DNA of 64,000 nucleotides from JAWKZG01 sp041396125 (lineage in GTDB: Bacteria > Pseudomonadota > Gammaproteobacteria > Competibacterales > Competibacteraceae), in assembly GCA_041396125.1 (NCBI GenBank), contig JAWKZG010000002.1:1-64000 (forward strand), read 5' to 3'. How positions within the stretch are numbered: position 1 is the first letter of the stretch; every line of letters starts with the position of its first letter. A model generated the notes under the pieces. That model was not told where the DNA came from. It did no database searches and saw only the letters and a list, made by a program, of their open reading frames with translations. Positions 1 to 9,385 of this stretch are shown one piece after another. The position numbers and the translations under genes were made by a program.

Positions 1-1
1 G

Positions 2-652
2 GGTGCAAACCGGCGGCCCGAATCCAAGGATGGTAAAAGCCTAGAACCTATCGTCAATCACGGCATACAAGCCCTGTCGATCGGCTTTTTAATCGACGAG
101 GAATCGCCGATGATCTGGCGTGGACCGATGGTAACCGGCGCGCTGGAACAATTGCTGCGTGATACCCGCTGGCACGAGCTGGATTATCTGGTCATTGACC
201 TGCCGCCTGGCACCGGCGATATCCAGCTGACCCTGGCCCAGAAAATTCCGGTCAGTGGTGCGGTTATCGTCACCACACCGCAGGATATCGCCTTGCTGGA
301 TGCGCGCAAGGGATTAAAAATGTTTGAAAAAGTCGAAGTGCCGGTGCTTGGTATCGTGGAAAACATGAGTACCCATATCTGCAGTAATTGTGGTTATGAG
401 GAGCACATCTTCGGCGAAGGTGGTGGCCAGCGCATGGCCGAGCAGTATGCAGTCCGTTTTCTGGGCAGTCTGCCGCTGGATATCCGCATCCGGGAAGAGT
501 CCGACAGTGGCCACCCGACTGTAGTCGCTGACCCCGACGGTCCGCTGGCGCAGGCCTATCACGATATCGCCCGGCGCGCAGCTGCCAGACTGGCCTTGCA
601 GGCACGCAGCTACAGCCAGATGTTTCCGAATATCGTAATTCAGAACAATTAA
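2..652 (+). CDS. apbC: Mrp/ApbC family iron-sulfur carrier ATPase, 5' end outside window
   Basis: P-loop ATPase of the Mrp/NBP35 family that binds and delivers Fe-S clusters to apoproteins in the cytoplasm. The frame is open from base 2, so the Walker A end of the gene lies to the left of the window. Visible family marks are the stretch ending in SIGFLIDEE, the WRGPMVTGALEQLL block, the Walker B-like VIDLPPGTGD and the CSNCG pair whose cysteines bridge a cluster between two subunits. An internal ATG at 110 is not the true start. It is followed after 31 bases by dcd, probably one transcript. The stop codon sits inside a 14-bp tandem duplication. Confidence 0.93.
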   Translation, partial: GANRRPESKDGKSLEPIVNHGIQALSIGFLIDEESPMIWRGPMVTGALEQLLRDTRWHELDYLVIDLPPGTGDIQLTLAQKIPVSGAVIVTTPQDIALLDARKGLKMFEKVEVPVLGIVENMSTHICSNCGYEEHIFGEGGGQRMAEQYAVRFLGSLPLDIRIREESDSGHPTVVADPDGPLAQAYHDIARRAAARLALQARSYSQMFPNIVIQNN

Positions 653-664
653 TTCAGAACAATT
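637..664. repeat. 14-bp perfect tandem duplication across the apbC stop
   Basis: The 14 bases AATTCAGAACAATT occur twice in a row (637-650 and 651-664). The copy carries the apbC stop codon, so the last residues and the apbC-dcd spacer arose from, or were altered by, this duplication. It looks like replication slippage. Confidence 0.9.
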
Positions 665-683
665 ACTGCAAAATCAGGCCTTC

Positions 684-1250
684 ATGACTATCAAAGCGGA
701 TAAATGGATTCGGCGCATGGCGCGTGAGCACGGCATGATCGAGCCGTTCGAACCGGGGCAAGTGCGCGAAGTCGCCGGTGAAAAGGTGATTTCTTACGGC
801 ACATCCAGCTACGGCTACGATGTACGCTGCGCCGACGAATTCAAAGTGTTTACCAATATCAACTCCACGATTGTCGATCCGAAAGACTTTGACGAGCGCA
901 GTTTCGTCAATTTCAAGGGTGAACACTGCATTATCCCGCCCAACTCATTCGCACTGGCTCGCACGGTGGAGTATTTCCGTATTCCACGCCGGGTGCTGAC
1001 AATCTGTCTGGGTAAAAGCACATTTGCACGTTGCGGTATCATCGTGAATGTCACACCGCTAGAGCCGGAATGGGAAGGCCATGTGACCCTGGAATTTTCC
1101 AATACCACGCCGCTGCCTGCCAAGATCTACGCTAATGAGGGCGTAGCGCAGATGTTATTCCTGGAATCAGACGAGGATTGCGACGTGTCGTATAAGGATC
1201 GTGGCGGGAAATACCAGGGCCAGCTTGGCGTAACACTGCCGAAAGCCTAA
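684..1250 (+). CDS. dcd: dCTP deaminase
   Basis: Deaminates dCTP to dUTP and ammonia, the main route to dUMP for thymidylate synthesis in many Gram-negative bacteria. The 188-residue length is the usual family size. The conserved core with GKSTFARCG (about residues 110-118) and the LEFSNTTP block carrying the catalytic glutamate (E137) is intact, as is the C-terminal GGKYQGQ segment that closes over the nucleotide. It lies 31 bases after apbC on the same strand, and its stop overlaps the stop of the convergent DUF3108 gene by two to three bases. Confidence 0.97.
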   Translation: MTIKADKWIRRMAREHGMIEPFEPGQVREVAGEKVISYGTSSYGYDVRCADEFKVFTNINSTIVDPKDFDERSFVNFKGEHCIIPPNSFALARTVEYFRIPRRVLTICLGKSTFARCGIIVNVTPLEPEWEGHVTLEFSNTTPLPAKIYANEGVAQMLFLESDEDCDVSYKDRGGKYQGQLGVTLPKA

Positions 1251-1948
1251 CGCCATTCCAGACTGCGGATACTCAGGCTGATTTCTTCGCGATTGTCCTC
1301 AAACTGCACGATTTTGAGCGGCACGAAAGCTACACTGCTGCCAAACCAGAAGCGGATTATCTGATCGTCCGCACCGCGCTGGATATGGCGTGCAGGTAAT
1401 TGACCCAGCGCGGTCTGCGGCGTTTCCGGACCTTTATCCTGAATTGGATAATTTTTGATTTTACCCCGATTCAGTAATCGGTAACTGGTTTGCAGGCGGT
1501 CTGCTTGCAGGTCACTCATGACCTGCAGAATCAGGCTGAGCGGATCAGTCAGATTCGCGTCATAAGGTAAGGTGCTGGACGTGTCTTTGGCCTCGCGCTG
1601 AATGCCGGAGGGATCAAAAACCACGGTTTCCTGGCGCTTTTTACCGAGGCCGCTGCGGGTATAGGCATAACGCGAGGGATGTACCCCAGCGCTATCGAGC
1701 GTGCCTTGCGCCTGCTCGTGAATGGCAAACGGTATGATCGCCAGCAGCCCGGTTGGCTCAATCTTGAGATCAAGACTGTAACGGCCATTGGCTACATCAA
1801 GTGTCAGCGTTCCCTGACCAATTTCACTGCCTTTATAGGCGGCTGCATAGACGGCGGTAAACGGGCGCAGTTGAGCGTGCGCGCCGGACCCAAACAGGCC
1901 CGCTGCAAGCCACAGCAGCAGAACAGGTATCAGCTTGATCTTAGGCAT
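1247..1948 (-). CDS. DUF3108 domain exported protein
   Basis: A 233-residue protein with a clear signal peptide (hydrophobic stretch LIPVLLLWLAAGLFG followed by an AHA-type cleavage site) and the body of the DUF3108 family, likely periplasmic. The function is not established. It is the last gene of a purM-purN-DUF3108 operon: its start overlaps the purN stop by 8 bases, so translation is probably coupled. The same arrangement is common in gammaproteobacteria, which supports the annotation although it does not explain the role. Confidence 0.88.
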   Translation of the reverse strand: MPKIKLIPVLLLWLAAGLFGSGAHAQLRPFTAVYAAAYKGSEIGQGTLTLDVANGRYSLDLKIEPTGLLAIIPFAIHEQAQGTLDSAGVHPSRYAYTRSGLGKKRQETVVFDPSGIQREAKDTSSTLPYDANLTDPLSLILQVMSDLQADRLQTSYRLLNRGKIKNYPIQDKGPETPQTALGQLPARHIQRGADDQIIRFWFGSSVAFVPLKIVQFEDNREEISLSIRSLEWR

Positions 1949-2585
1949 CCATTATTCTCGGTTCGGTTAAGGGCAGTCCATCCAATACCACCTGGTTATC
2001 CTGACAGCGCAGCCGACCTTCACAGAACCAGCTGATTACCATTGGATAAATCCGGTGTTCCTGCTGTAATACGCGAGCAGCCAGGCTGTCTGGTGTGTCG
2101 GAGTCAAGTACCGGCACCCGGCCTTGGACAATGACCGGCCCCCCGTCCAGCTCGGCTGTCACGAAGTGCACACTGGCACCGTGCCAGGACTCGTTTGCTG
2201 CCAGGGCGCGGGCATGGGTATCCAGCCCTCGGTATTTAGGCAGTAAGGACGGGTGAATATTCAGCATGCGGCTGTGATAATGTTGCACGAATGCTGCCCC
2301 CAGAATGCGCATGAAACCGGCCAGGATCAGTAAATCGGGTTGGAAGGTGTCGATGCAGCTGCGCAGCTCGGCTTCAAAAGCCGTCCGATCAGGAAACTGC
2401 CGATGATTCAGCGCAATGGCCTCAATACCGGCCCGGCGGGCACGGTCTAGTCCTGCTGCGTCCGGCTCGTTACTGATCACAGCGGCAATCCGGGCTGGAA
2501 TAGCACCGTTTTGAGTCGCGTCAATAACAGCCTGTAAATTGCTGCCCCGGCCAGAAATCAGGGCAACGATGACGGCCTGGGTCAT
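1941..2585 (-). CDS. purN: phosphoribosylglycinamide formyltransferase
   Basis: Transfers the formyl group of 10-formyltetrahydrofolate to glycinamide ribonucleotide, the third step of de novo purine synthesis. It is 214 residues, the normal size. The N-terminal phosphate-binding SGRGSNLQA loop, the catalytic N109 and H111 in the segment NIHPSLLPKYRG, and D147 in the TAELDGGP loop are present. The start codon follows the purM stop with no gap (TGAATG), so the two are translationally coupled. Confidence 0.97.
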   Translation of the reverse strand: MTQAVIVALISGRGSNLQAVIDATQNGAIPARIAAVISNEPDAAGLDRARRAGIEAIALNHRQFPDRTAFEAELRSCIDTFQPDLLILAGFMRILGAAFVQHYHSRMLNIHPSLLPKYRGLDTHARALAANESWHGASVHFVTAELDGGPVIVQGRVPVLDSDTPDSLAARVLQQEHRIYPMVISWFCEGRLRCQDNQVVLDGLPLTEPRIMDA

Positions 2586-3653
2586 TCAGCGATACTCCAC
2601 CTGAGTCTGGCTACCAGCCTGTGTTTCATTTGCCGCCGGGGCGAGCGGCTCAATCTGGCCGATACGCCAGGCTTTTTCGCCATTGGCGCGCAGTTGCTGC
2701 AAAGCCTTCGCGGCACCGGCTTGTGGTAAACACAGAATCATACCTACCCCGCAATTAAAGGTGCGCAGCATTTCATCATCCTGAATATTACCGTGCTGCT
2801 GCAGCCAGCTGAATAACGGCGGTAACTGCCAGGAACTGCGTTCGATCACGGCCTTGCAGGAGGCGGGCAACACTCGCGGCAGATTTTCGCTGATACCGCC
2901 TCCGGTAATATGAGCCATCGCGTGAACCGGGGTTTGTGCGATTAAAGCCAGAATGCTGCGTACATAAATCCGGGTCGGAGTCAGCAGGCTGGCACCCAGG
3001 GGTTGGCCATGGAAGTCATCGTGCAGGGACTGACCACTGTGTTCCAGCACTTTGCGCACCAGGGAATAGCCATTGGAATGCAGTCCGCTGGAGGCCAGTG
3101 CGATCAGCACATCACCGGGCTGGACCTGGCTGCCGTCAATGATCGCGTCTTTTTCCACCACTCCGACACAAAAACCGGCCAGATCGTAGTCTTCGCCTTC
3201 GTACATGCCGGGCATTTCGGCGGTTTCACCACCGGCCAGGGCAGCGCCTGCCTGACGGCAGCCTTCGGCGATTCCACCGATAACCTGTGCAGCTGTTTCG
3301 ACGTCCAGCCGCCCGGTGGCGTAATAGTCCAGGAAAAACAAAGGCTCGGCACCACTGACAACGATGTCGTTGACGCACATGGCGACCAGATCGATACCGA
3401 TCGTATCGTGCTTGGCGTATTGCAGCGCGAGTTTCAGTTTGGTGCCGACACCATCGGTACCGGAGACCAGAACGGGTTTGCGGTAGCGCTCCAGCGGCAA
3501 TTCAAATAAAGCGCCAAATCCACCCAGTCCGCCCAGCACTTCCGGGCGTCTGGTAGCGCGTGCCAGGGGCTTGATACGTTCGACCAGAGCATTGCCGGCA
3601 TCGATATTGACGCCAGCGCTGCGGTAATCTAAAGCGTTACTGATAGTTTCCAA
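2586..3653 (-). CDS. purM: phosphoribosylformylglycinamidine cyclo-ligase (AIR synthetase)
   Basis: ATP-dependent closure of formylglycinamidine ribonucleotide to aminoimidazole ribonucleotide in purine synthesis. At 355 residues it matches the family length. Recognisable parts are the ATP-binding segment VSGTDGVGTKLK, the DIVVSGAEPLFFLDYYATG block, the GGETAEMPGMY loop and the GGGISENLPRVLP segment. First gene of purM-purN-DUF3108; the roughly 157-base gap to the divergent AI-2E permease gene must hold both promoters, but I see no clear PurR-type operator there. Confidence 0.97.
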   Translation of the reverse strand: METISNALDYRSAGVNIDAGNALVERIKPLARATRRPEVLGGLGGFGALFELPLERYRKPVLVSGTDGVGTKLKLALQYAKHDTIGIDLVAMCVNDIVVSGAEPLFFLDYYATGRLDVETAAQVIGGIAEGCRQAGAALAGGETAEMPGMYEGEDYDLAGFCVGVVEKDAIIDGSQVQPGDVLIALASSGLHSNGYSLVRKVLEHSGQSLHDDFHGQPLGASLLTPTRIYVRSILALIAQTPVHAMAHITGGGISENLPRVLPASCKAVIERSSWQLPPLFSWLQQHGNIQDDEMLRTFNCGVGMILCLPQAGAAKALQQLRANGEKAWRIGQIEPLAPAANETQAGSQTQVEYR

Positions 3654-3810
3654 AATTGTTCACCGGTAGCGACGGCGGCTAAAGCGCGTTATTGTACACG
3701 GGTTAATCAAAAAGTAAGGCGTATCCCGGTATTCCATTCCAACAGCATAAGCAGTGGTATGCCCACTAGTATGACTCGGAGTATCACCACAAGCACGGTA
3801 TGAGCAAAAC

Positions 3811-4904
3811 ATGAGTACGACTAACCCCAAGCTGCCTGTTCCGGCGTCGATGAGCGCGCTGTTAAGGCTTGCTATATGGCTAGGCATTATATTGACTATC
3901 GGTCTGTTTTTGTATCTGCTGGCCCCGGTTTTAACGCCTTTTCTGGCAGCCGCCTTGCTGGCGTATCTGGGTGATCCGGTCACTGACCGGTTGCAAAAAT
4001 TTCGTATTTCCCGTACCAGCGCGGTGATCATTGTGTTTGTCACTTTGCTGTTGGGGCTGCTGTTGCTGTTTTTATTATTTGTGCCGTTGCTGGAGGGCCA
4101 GGTTAGTGCCATGCTGCGACGTTTACCGGGATATCTGGATTTGCTGCAGGAACGCGGCTTGCCCTGGCTGCATGAAAAACTGGGCATGGATACCTCACAA
4201 TACGATCTGGTGACGCTGCGTGATGAGTTAGTCAAACACATGCAGGCACTTGGTGGGGTCGTCGGTGGTTTATTGCGTGCGTTATCCTCCTCTTCACTGG
4301 TGTTACTGGAGGTGCTGGTGAATCTGGTCCTGATTCCGGTCATCACCTTTTATTTATTGCGTGACTGGGACGGCATTATCAGCAAGTTGCACACCATGCT
4401 GCCGCGCCGCCTGGAGCCGGCTATCAGCAGCCTGGTCGGTGAGGCCGACAGCGTGCTGGGGGCCTTCATGAAAGGGCAGTTATTAGTCATGCTGGCGCTG
4501 GGCCTGATCTATTCCGTCGGTTTGATGATCATCGGCCTGGATTTCGCTCTGCTGATTGGCATGAGCGCCGGCATTGTCAGCTTTGTGCCGTATCTGGGGC
4601 TGATAGTCGGTCTGTCGGCAGCAACTATCGCCGCTCTGGTACAGTATCAGGAGCTTTTCGCCGTGTTGCCGGTATTGATCGTATTCGGTATTGGTCAGGC
4701 GGCGGAAACCGTGGCGTTAACGCCGTTATTCGTAGGCGATAAAATTGGTCTGCACCCGGTAGCGGTCATTTTTGCCGTACTGGCAGGCGGGCAGTTATTC
4801 GGCTTTTTGGCATCCTGCTGGCGTTACCTGCAGCAGCGGTCATCATGGTGGTACTGCGCCGGGCCTATGGGCATTATCTGGAAAGCGATCTGTATCAGAA
4901 TTAA
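3811..4904 (+). CDS. AI-2E family (PerM-like) membrane permease, frameshift near the 3' end
   Basis: Inner-membrane protein of the AI-2E transporter/PerM family with about eight transmembrane segments: a pair near residues 15-50, then a cluster from about 70 to the end including LVNLVLIPVITFYLLRDW. Substrates of this family range from autoinducer-2 to Na+/H+, so none can be assigned here. Near 4807 one G appears missing from a GGG run. The family C-terminus (a hydrophobic segment, then RAYGHYLESDLYQN and a stop at 4904) continues in the next frame, whereas the uncorrected frame runs into unrelated residues to 4965. hda starts five bases after the corrected stop, the common gammaproteobacterial order. 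Confidence 0.85.
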
Positions 4905-4909
4905 GTTAT

Positions 4910-5614
4910 ATGAATTTGCAACTTCCCCTGACGCTGGGGCTAAAAGACAGTGCGGTATTCGCTAATTTTATAGCGGGTGCTAACAGCGAGATTTTATCGT
5001 TTTTACAAACGTATCCGAGCAATAAAAGCGCACCGCTGGTGTATTTATGGGGCGAGCCGGGTTGCGGCAAAACGCATTTGCTGCAGGCTCTGTGCCAGAC
5101 CGCCAGCGAGCGCGGTGAGTCGGCCGTTTATCTGCCCATGCATATGGTGTCTGAATTCCCCTGCGAAGCCTTGCTCGGGCTGGAACAAACAGCGCTGATC
5201 TGTATCGATGATGTCGATGCGGTAGCCAGTTCGGTCGACTGGGAAGATGCGCTATTACGCCTGTATGTGCGAGCGCATGAGTCCGGTTGTGCGCTGGCCG
5301 TGGCGGGTAAGGGTATGATCGGAGAGCTGGGCCTGAAACTGCCGCAACTGGCGTCGCGCCTGCAATGGGGCATGGTGTTTCAGGTCAAATCCCTGACAGA
5401 AGACGATAAACTGACCGCGCTGGAACTGCGCGCCAAACGCCGGGGTGTAAAACTGCCGCCGGAATCGGCCCGCTATCTACTGAAACATTACGGCGCCGAC
5501 AGCGGACAATTGTTCGATGCGCTGGATCGTCTGGATAAAGCCTCACTGGCCGCCAAACGGCGTTTGACGATTCCGTTTATCCGTTCGGTTCTGGTGCCAT
5601 CAGACGACGCCTGA
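4910..5614 (+). CDS. hda: DnaA-related regulatory inactivator Hda
   Basis: AAA+ protein that, bound to the DNA-loaded sliding clamp, stimulates hydrolysis of ATP by DnaA and so limits re-initiation of replication. The ATG at 4910 is chosen because the protein then begins with the clamp-binding motif QLPLTL. Starting there it has 234 residues, as expected. The Walker A GEPGCGKTH, Walker B LICIDDVD and the DnaA-like C-terminal half are present. It follows the AI-2E permease gene by 5 bases. Confidence 0.92.
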   Translation: MNLQLPLTLGLKDSAVFANFIAGANSEILSFLQTYPSNKSAPLVYLWGEPGCGKTHLLQALCQTASERGESAVYLPMHMVSEFPCEALLGLEQTALICIDDVDAVASSVDWEDALLRLYVRAHESGCALAVAGKGMIGELGLKLPQLASRLQWGMVFQVKSLTEDDKLTALELRAKRRGVKLPPESARYLLKHYGADSGQLFDALDRLDKASLAAKRRLTIPFIRSVLVPSDDA

Positions 5615-5804
5615 ATTCTGCCGGTTTAGACTGTCTGGGCTGCCTGATACCCACTATACTTTTGTGTCTTCCTGGCGTGTAGCCAGCGCAGCATGCCAGC
5701 CGTGGGTAGTCCAGCCCGCGTGCCTGGCCACAACTATTATCAGAACATATAAAACGCTTGCTTGTACGAGGAAAACCACCATTAACACCACCACATCTGG
5801 ATCG

Positions 5805-7010
5805 ATGTATCCGATTATTCGCTTAATCGCTGCTTTACTGCTGATGACCGTCGGTGGTTCAGCCATGTATGGCAGTATTGTGATACTGGTGCCGGTTGCC
5901 GAAGAGTTCGGGGTCAGTCAGGGCCTGGCATCCTTGCCGTATATGATGTTTATGCTGGGTTTCGGTATTGGTGGCGTCGTCAATGGTCATATTGCCGACC
6001 GGATCGGGATTCTGCCACTCTTGCTGGTAACCAGCCTGGCTTTGCCACTGGGTTTTTTCGCGGCAGCACACGCCAGCACACTGTGGCAGTTGTGTCTGGC
6101 TATCGGGGTGCTGGCCGGCGGCTTTGGAGCATCGACCACGTTTGCGCCGCTGGTGACGGATATTTCGCACTGGTTCACCGCAAGGCGCGGCCTGGCCGTG
6201 GGTATCGTCATCAGTGGTAATTATCTGGCGGGGGCTGTGTGGCCGCCGATTTTGCAGTTCTTTATCGATGCTCATGGCTGGCGCGAAACTTTTATCGGTG
6301 TCGGGTTTTTTACGCTCGGTTCGATGTTGCTGCTGAGCGGGGTACTGTACCGCCGGCCGCCGTTGTCGCACGATGACGTCAGTCCTGGTGGTGGCAGATG
6401 ACGGCAGCGTTTCGACCTACAACTCGCGCCCAATACCTTGCAGGTACTGCTGCGCGGCGGGCCTGGGCTGCTGTATCGCGATGGCAATGCCACAGGTGCA
6501 TATTGTCGCGTACGCAACCGACCTGGGTTATGCCGCCGCGCAGGGTGCGCAGATGCTGTCACTGATGCTGGCCAGCGGTATTATCAGCCGCCTGCTGTCC
6601 AGGCTGGATTTCCGGACCGGATCGGTGGTCTGCAGACCCTGCTGCTGGGCTCGAGCCTGCAGTGTCTGGTGCTGGCGGCGTTTCTGACCGCCGATACCCT
6701 GACCGCGCTGTATGTGCTGGCTATCGCATTTGGTTTGTCGCAAGGCGGTCGTGCCTTCCTATGCCATCATAGTGCGGACGTTTTCCCGGCGCGCGAGGCT
6801 GGCTGGCGTATCGGTACAGCGCTGTTTTTTACCATGATCAGGTGGCTCTGGAGCGGCTGGATGGCTGGTGCGCTGTATGATCTTACCGGTTCTTATCAGG
6901 CCGCTTTTATCAATGCTATCGGCTTTAATATCATGAATATGATCATTGCAGCCTGGCTATTACAGCGGTTTCGTAAAGTGCATACTACCCGGCCCGTGCT
7001 GCAGGGCTGA
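5805..7010 (+). pseudogene. MFS transporter, reading frame broken by several shifts
   Basis: Major facilitator superfamily carrier of about 400 residues with twelve predicted transmembrane helices. The N-terminal half is read from an ATG at 5805 (MYPIIRLIAALLL) through WPPILQFF and on to about 6370. Similarity then moves to the next frame (LGYAAAQGAQMLSLMLASG), shifts again near 6605 (DRIGGLQTLLLGSSLQ) and has a further short out-of-frame patch near 6745-6800, ending in GSYQAAFINAIGFNIMN. Both sides of each break keep conserved residues, which favours sequencing error over decay. It converges on the dehalogenase-like gene. Substrate unknown. Confidence 0.8.
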
Positions 7011-7044
7011 TACGGCACTGCGAATACCGGTCTGGACAATTATT

Positions 7045-9244
7045 TTATCCAGGCCGATGGTTACGCGGCGGCGTCGGTATGTAGTGCAAAGGTATGGCAC
7101 CTTTACGGGCGGCACGCTGGCGGGCCTGCTCTGGTGTCTCCTGCAGGTTTTGCATGGCCAGGGCGGTTTGCGATCCAGCGCTACAGGGCCGGATTCATCG
7201 GGCGGCGGCATGCTGGCAGCCGGGTAATAAGCGATTTTATGCCGACCCGGGTCGATTTTGCGTTGCGGATTGATATCGCGTTCGTTCGTGCCCCGCGCCG
7301 CCACGGTAACGCCTTTCACAATGTCGTGATCAAACCACCATTTTTTGGCAGGATTACGTTTGCCATAACCCCAGAGATCATCCAGCCAGCTGGCAGGCGG
7401 TACCAGTAGCAGTTTCAGCCTGGTCGCCCTGATTCCCAGCCAGTGGGCGATGCGGATCAACTGCACCGTCGGCATCGACCACTTTATTCAACGGGCAGGT
7501 TTTCATGCAGCGACCACAGGCCGAGCCTTTAGCGTTGGTCAGCCGGTAGCGGGTACGGCATCAACATCAGGTTTCCACATTTCATAGCCATTGAAGACGA
7601 TTTTATCGCCGAATGAAATCGCATCGCAGGGACATTCACGGGCGCATTTCCGGCAGTGGCTGCAGAAATACTGCAGACCGAAATCAATCGGCTGATCGAC
7701 CTCCAGCGGCATGTCAGTGGTCAATACCACTGATTTAAAGCGCGGTCCGACAAACGGATTGAGCACCAGTTCGCCGATCCGGCTCAGTTCGCCCAGTCCG
7801 GCCCAGAGCAGCAGGGGAATGTGCAGTACATCGCTGTCCGCATTGGTCTGGGCGCGCGCCGGAAAGCCCAGTCCGCGCAACATATCGGCCATGATGCCGG
7901 CGATTTCCGCCCCGCGCAGATAAGCGCGCATTGATTGCGCCCCGGAAATCCAGTCGTCCCCGCTGGCGCCTTCCATCGTGTCATAGCCCTGATCGATCAG
8001 CATCACCACGGCATAGCGGTGATACGGCTCAATAGGTGTGCCGTCTTCCTTATGGGAAAACCAGGCCTAGTCTGGAATCTCACAGATGCCGGTCAGATCC
8101 GCCCCAAGAAAATACGACAGTGCCTTGATGGCGCGGGTGTTGGCAGCAGGATCCTGATACGCGGTGGTATCGTTTTTCGCGCTCGGGTTTTCCGCGATGG
8201 GGCCATCCTGCCAGGGCACCATGGCTCGAATCATACCAAGCTGGCTGAACGATAATGGATGCTTGAACGCGAACCGGCGGCGTTCGTGCCTGGCCCGCTC
8301 GCCCAGGTCACCGTGCACGGCGCGCTCAAAAAACGCAGCGCGTTTTGGCACCCGTGGTATCTCCTGATCCAGTATCAGGGTGGTCGGACGTTCAACCCGA
8401 CGCACCGTTTCCATGGGGTAACGGCTGTCATGGCTGGGGCGCTGGGCGCGGCGTTTGCGCTCTCGTCCGGACTGTGCGCCGTTAATACCCCACCAGTAAC
8501 GTATGCCGCGGGCACGCCGCAGGGCCTTGGCGCTCAGCGCTTGTTCCGTCGCCAGCGCATAATCAGTAGACACCAGCGCCAGGGCAAACTGTTGTCCCAG
8601 AAACGGGTTCACAATAGCCGGAGCGGGTGTCTCGACCCGTACCGCCAGACCAGCCAGTACCGCCAGGCGTTCGGCATCAAGCTGTGGTGTCTGTCCGGCC
8701 AGGTGGGCACGGGCAGCAAAGCCCATCATGCGGATGTGGCCAGCGATACACACAGCAATTTCACCCGCCCGCATGGCTGCGGTGTCAGCCACTGCCGGCA
8801 CTGTCCAGGCATGTGCCGGATTGTCCCTTCCGGTACCCGAGCATGCTCGACCAGAATCACAATCGCGTGTGTATGCTCGGATTGCTCAACACCCTGAACC
8901 AGGCATTTGCGGGGATCTGGCAGATGCCGACCTGACTGGCATCCATAAAATAAGCGGCACCTTTAATATCTTCGGCCCGACGCGCCGGATCAGCAGGTAA
9001 GGGCGCTCGCGCCGGGGCCGGATCGCCCTCGGCAAAACGGGCGAACAGGGCATGGTAGCGTTGCACGGCTGCGCCCAGCAGATTGTACTGCCCGTCAGGC
9101 TCTGCGGAACGTGGTCGGCAGTCTGGCAAGGGCCGGGCCGGGCGGGCGATTTCCTGCGCGGCTACGGCCGGATCGCGCGGCAAGGTTTCAAGCGGAAATA
9201 CCCCCAATGGAAAGGTCGATTTTTGAAGATGGATAAATAATCAT
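7045..9244 (-). pseudogene. reductive dehalogenase (RdhA-type, cytosolic), reading frame broken
   Basis: Cobalamin and Fe-S dependent reductive dehalogenase of about 730 residues once frames are joined. The cobalamin-domain segment NPFVGPRFKSVVLTTDMPL is followed by two ferredoxin-type clusters: CSHCRKCARECP at 7629-7664 and, after a shift, the four-cysteine set ending in CGRCMKTCP at 7492-7518. The C-terminal part with LDDLWGYGKRNPAKKWW runs to a stop at 7045. No twin-arginine signal is visible, so it resembles cytosolic catabolic enzymes of aerobic proteobacteria rather than the exported respiratory type. The probable ATG at 9244 is joined to the body across a run of five G near 9201-9205. 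There is no membrane anchor (RdhB) gene beside it. Substrate unknown; a function other than dehalogenation, such as epoxyqueuosine-reductase-like chemistry, is less likely because of the length. Confidence 0.8.
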
Positions 9245-9385
9245 ATGCTCTGCAATCGCTGCCCTGTAACTGAAGCCGGTATGCGTTGATTGGGTGCGGA
9301 GCCAGAAGCCGCGGCACACGGTTTGAGGCATCCGGTATTATACTGGACAAACAAACCGATACCTGTAAACCAGAGGAGCATCAGC

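Noticed and set aside
3660..4346. 228-codon open frame antisense to the AI-2E permease gene
   Set aside because: It lies opposite a recognisable membrane protein, has Ser/Asn/Thr-rich text of no known family and no ribosome binding site; taken as a shadow.
8067..8897. Plus-strand open frames opposite the dehalogenase gene
   Set aside because: The minus strand carries the recognisable enzyme text across the same bases; the plus frames show no domain.
9245..9385. SAM or cobalamin riboswitch ahead of the MetE-core gene
   Set aside because: The gap is only about 140 bases and shows no recognisable riboswitch core or terminator.
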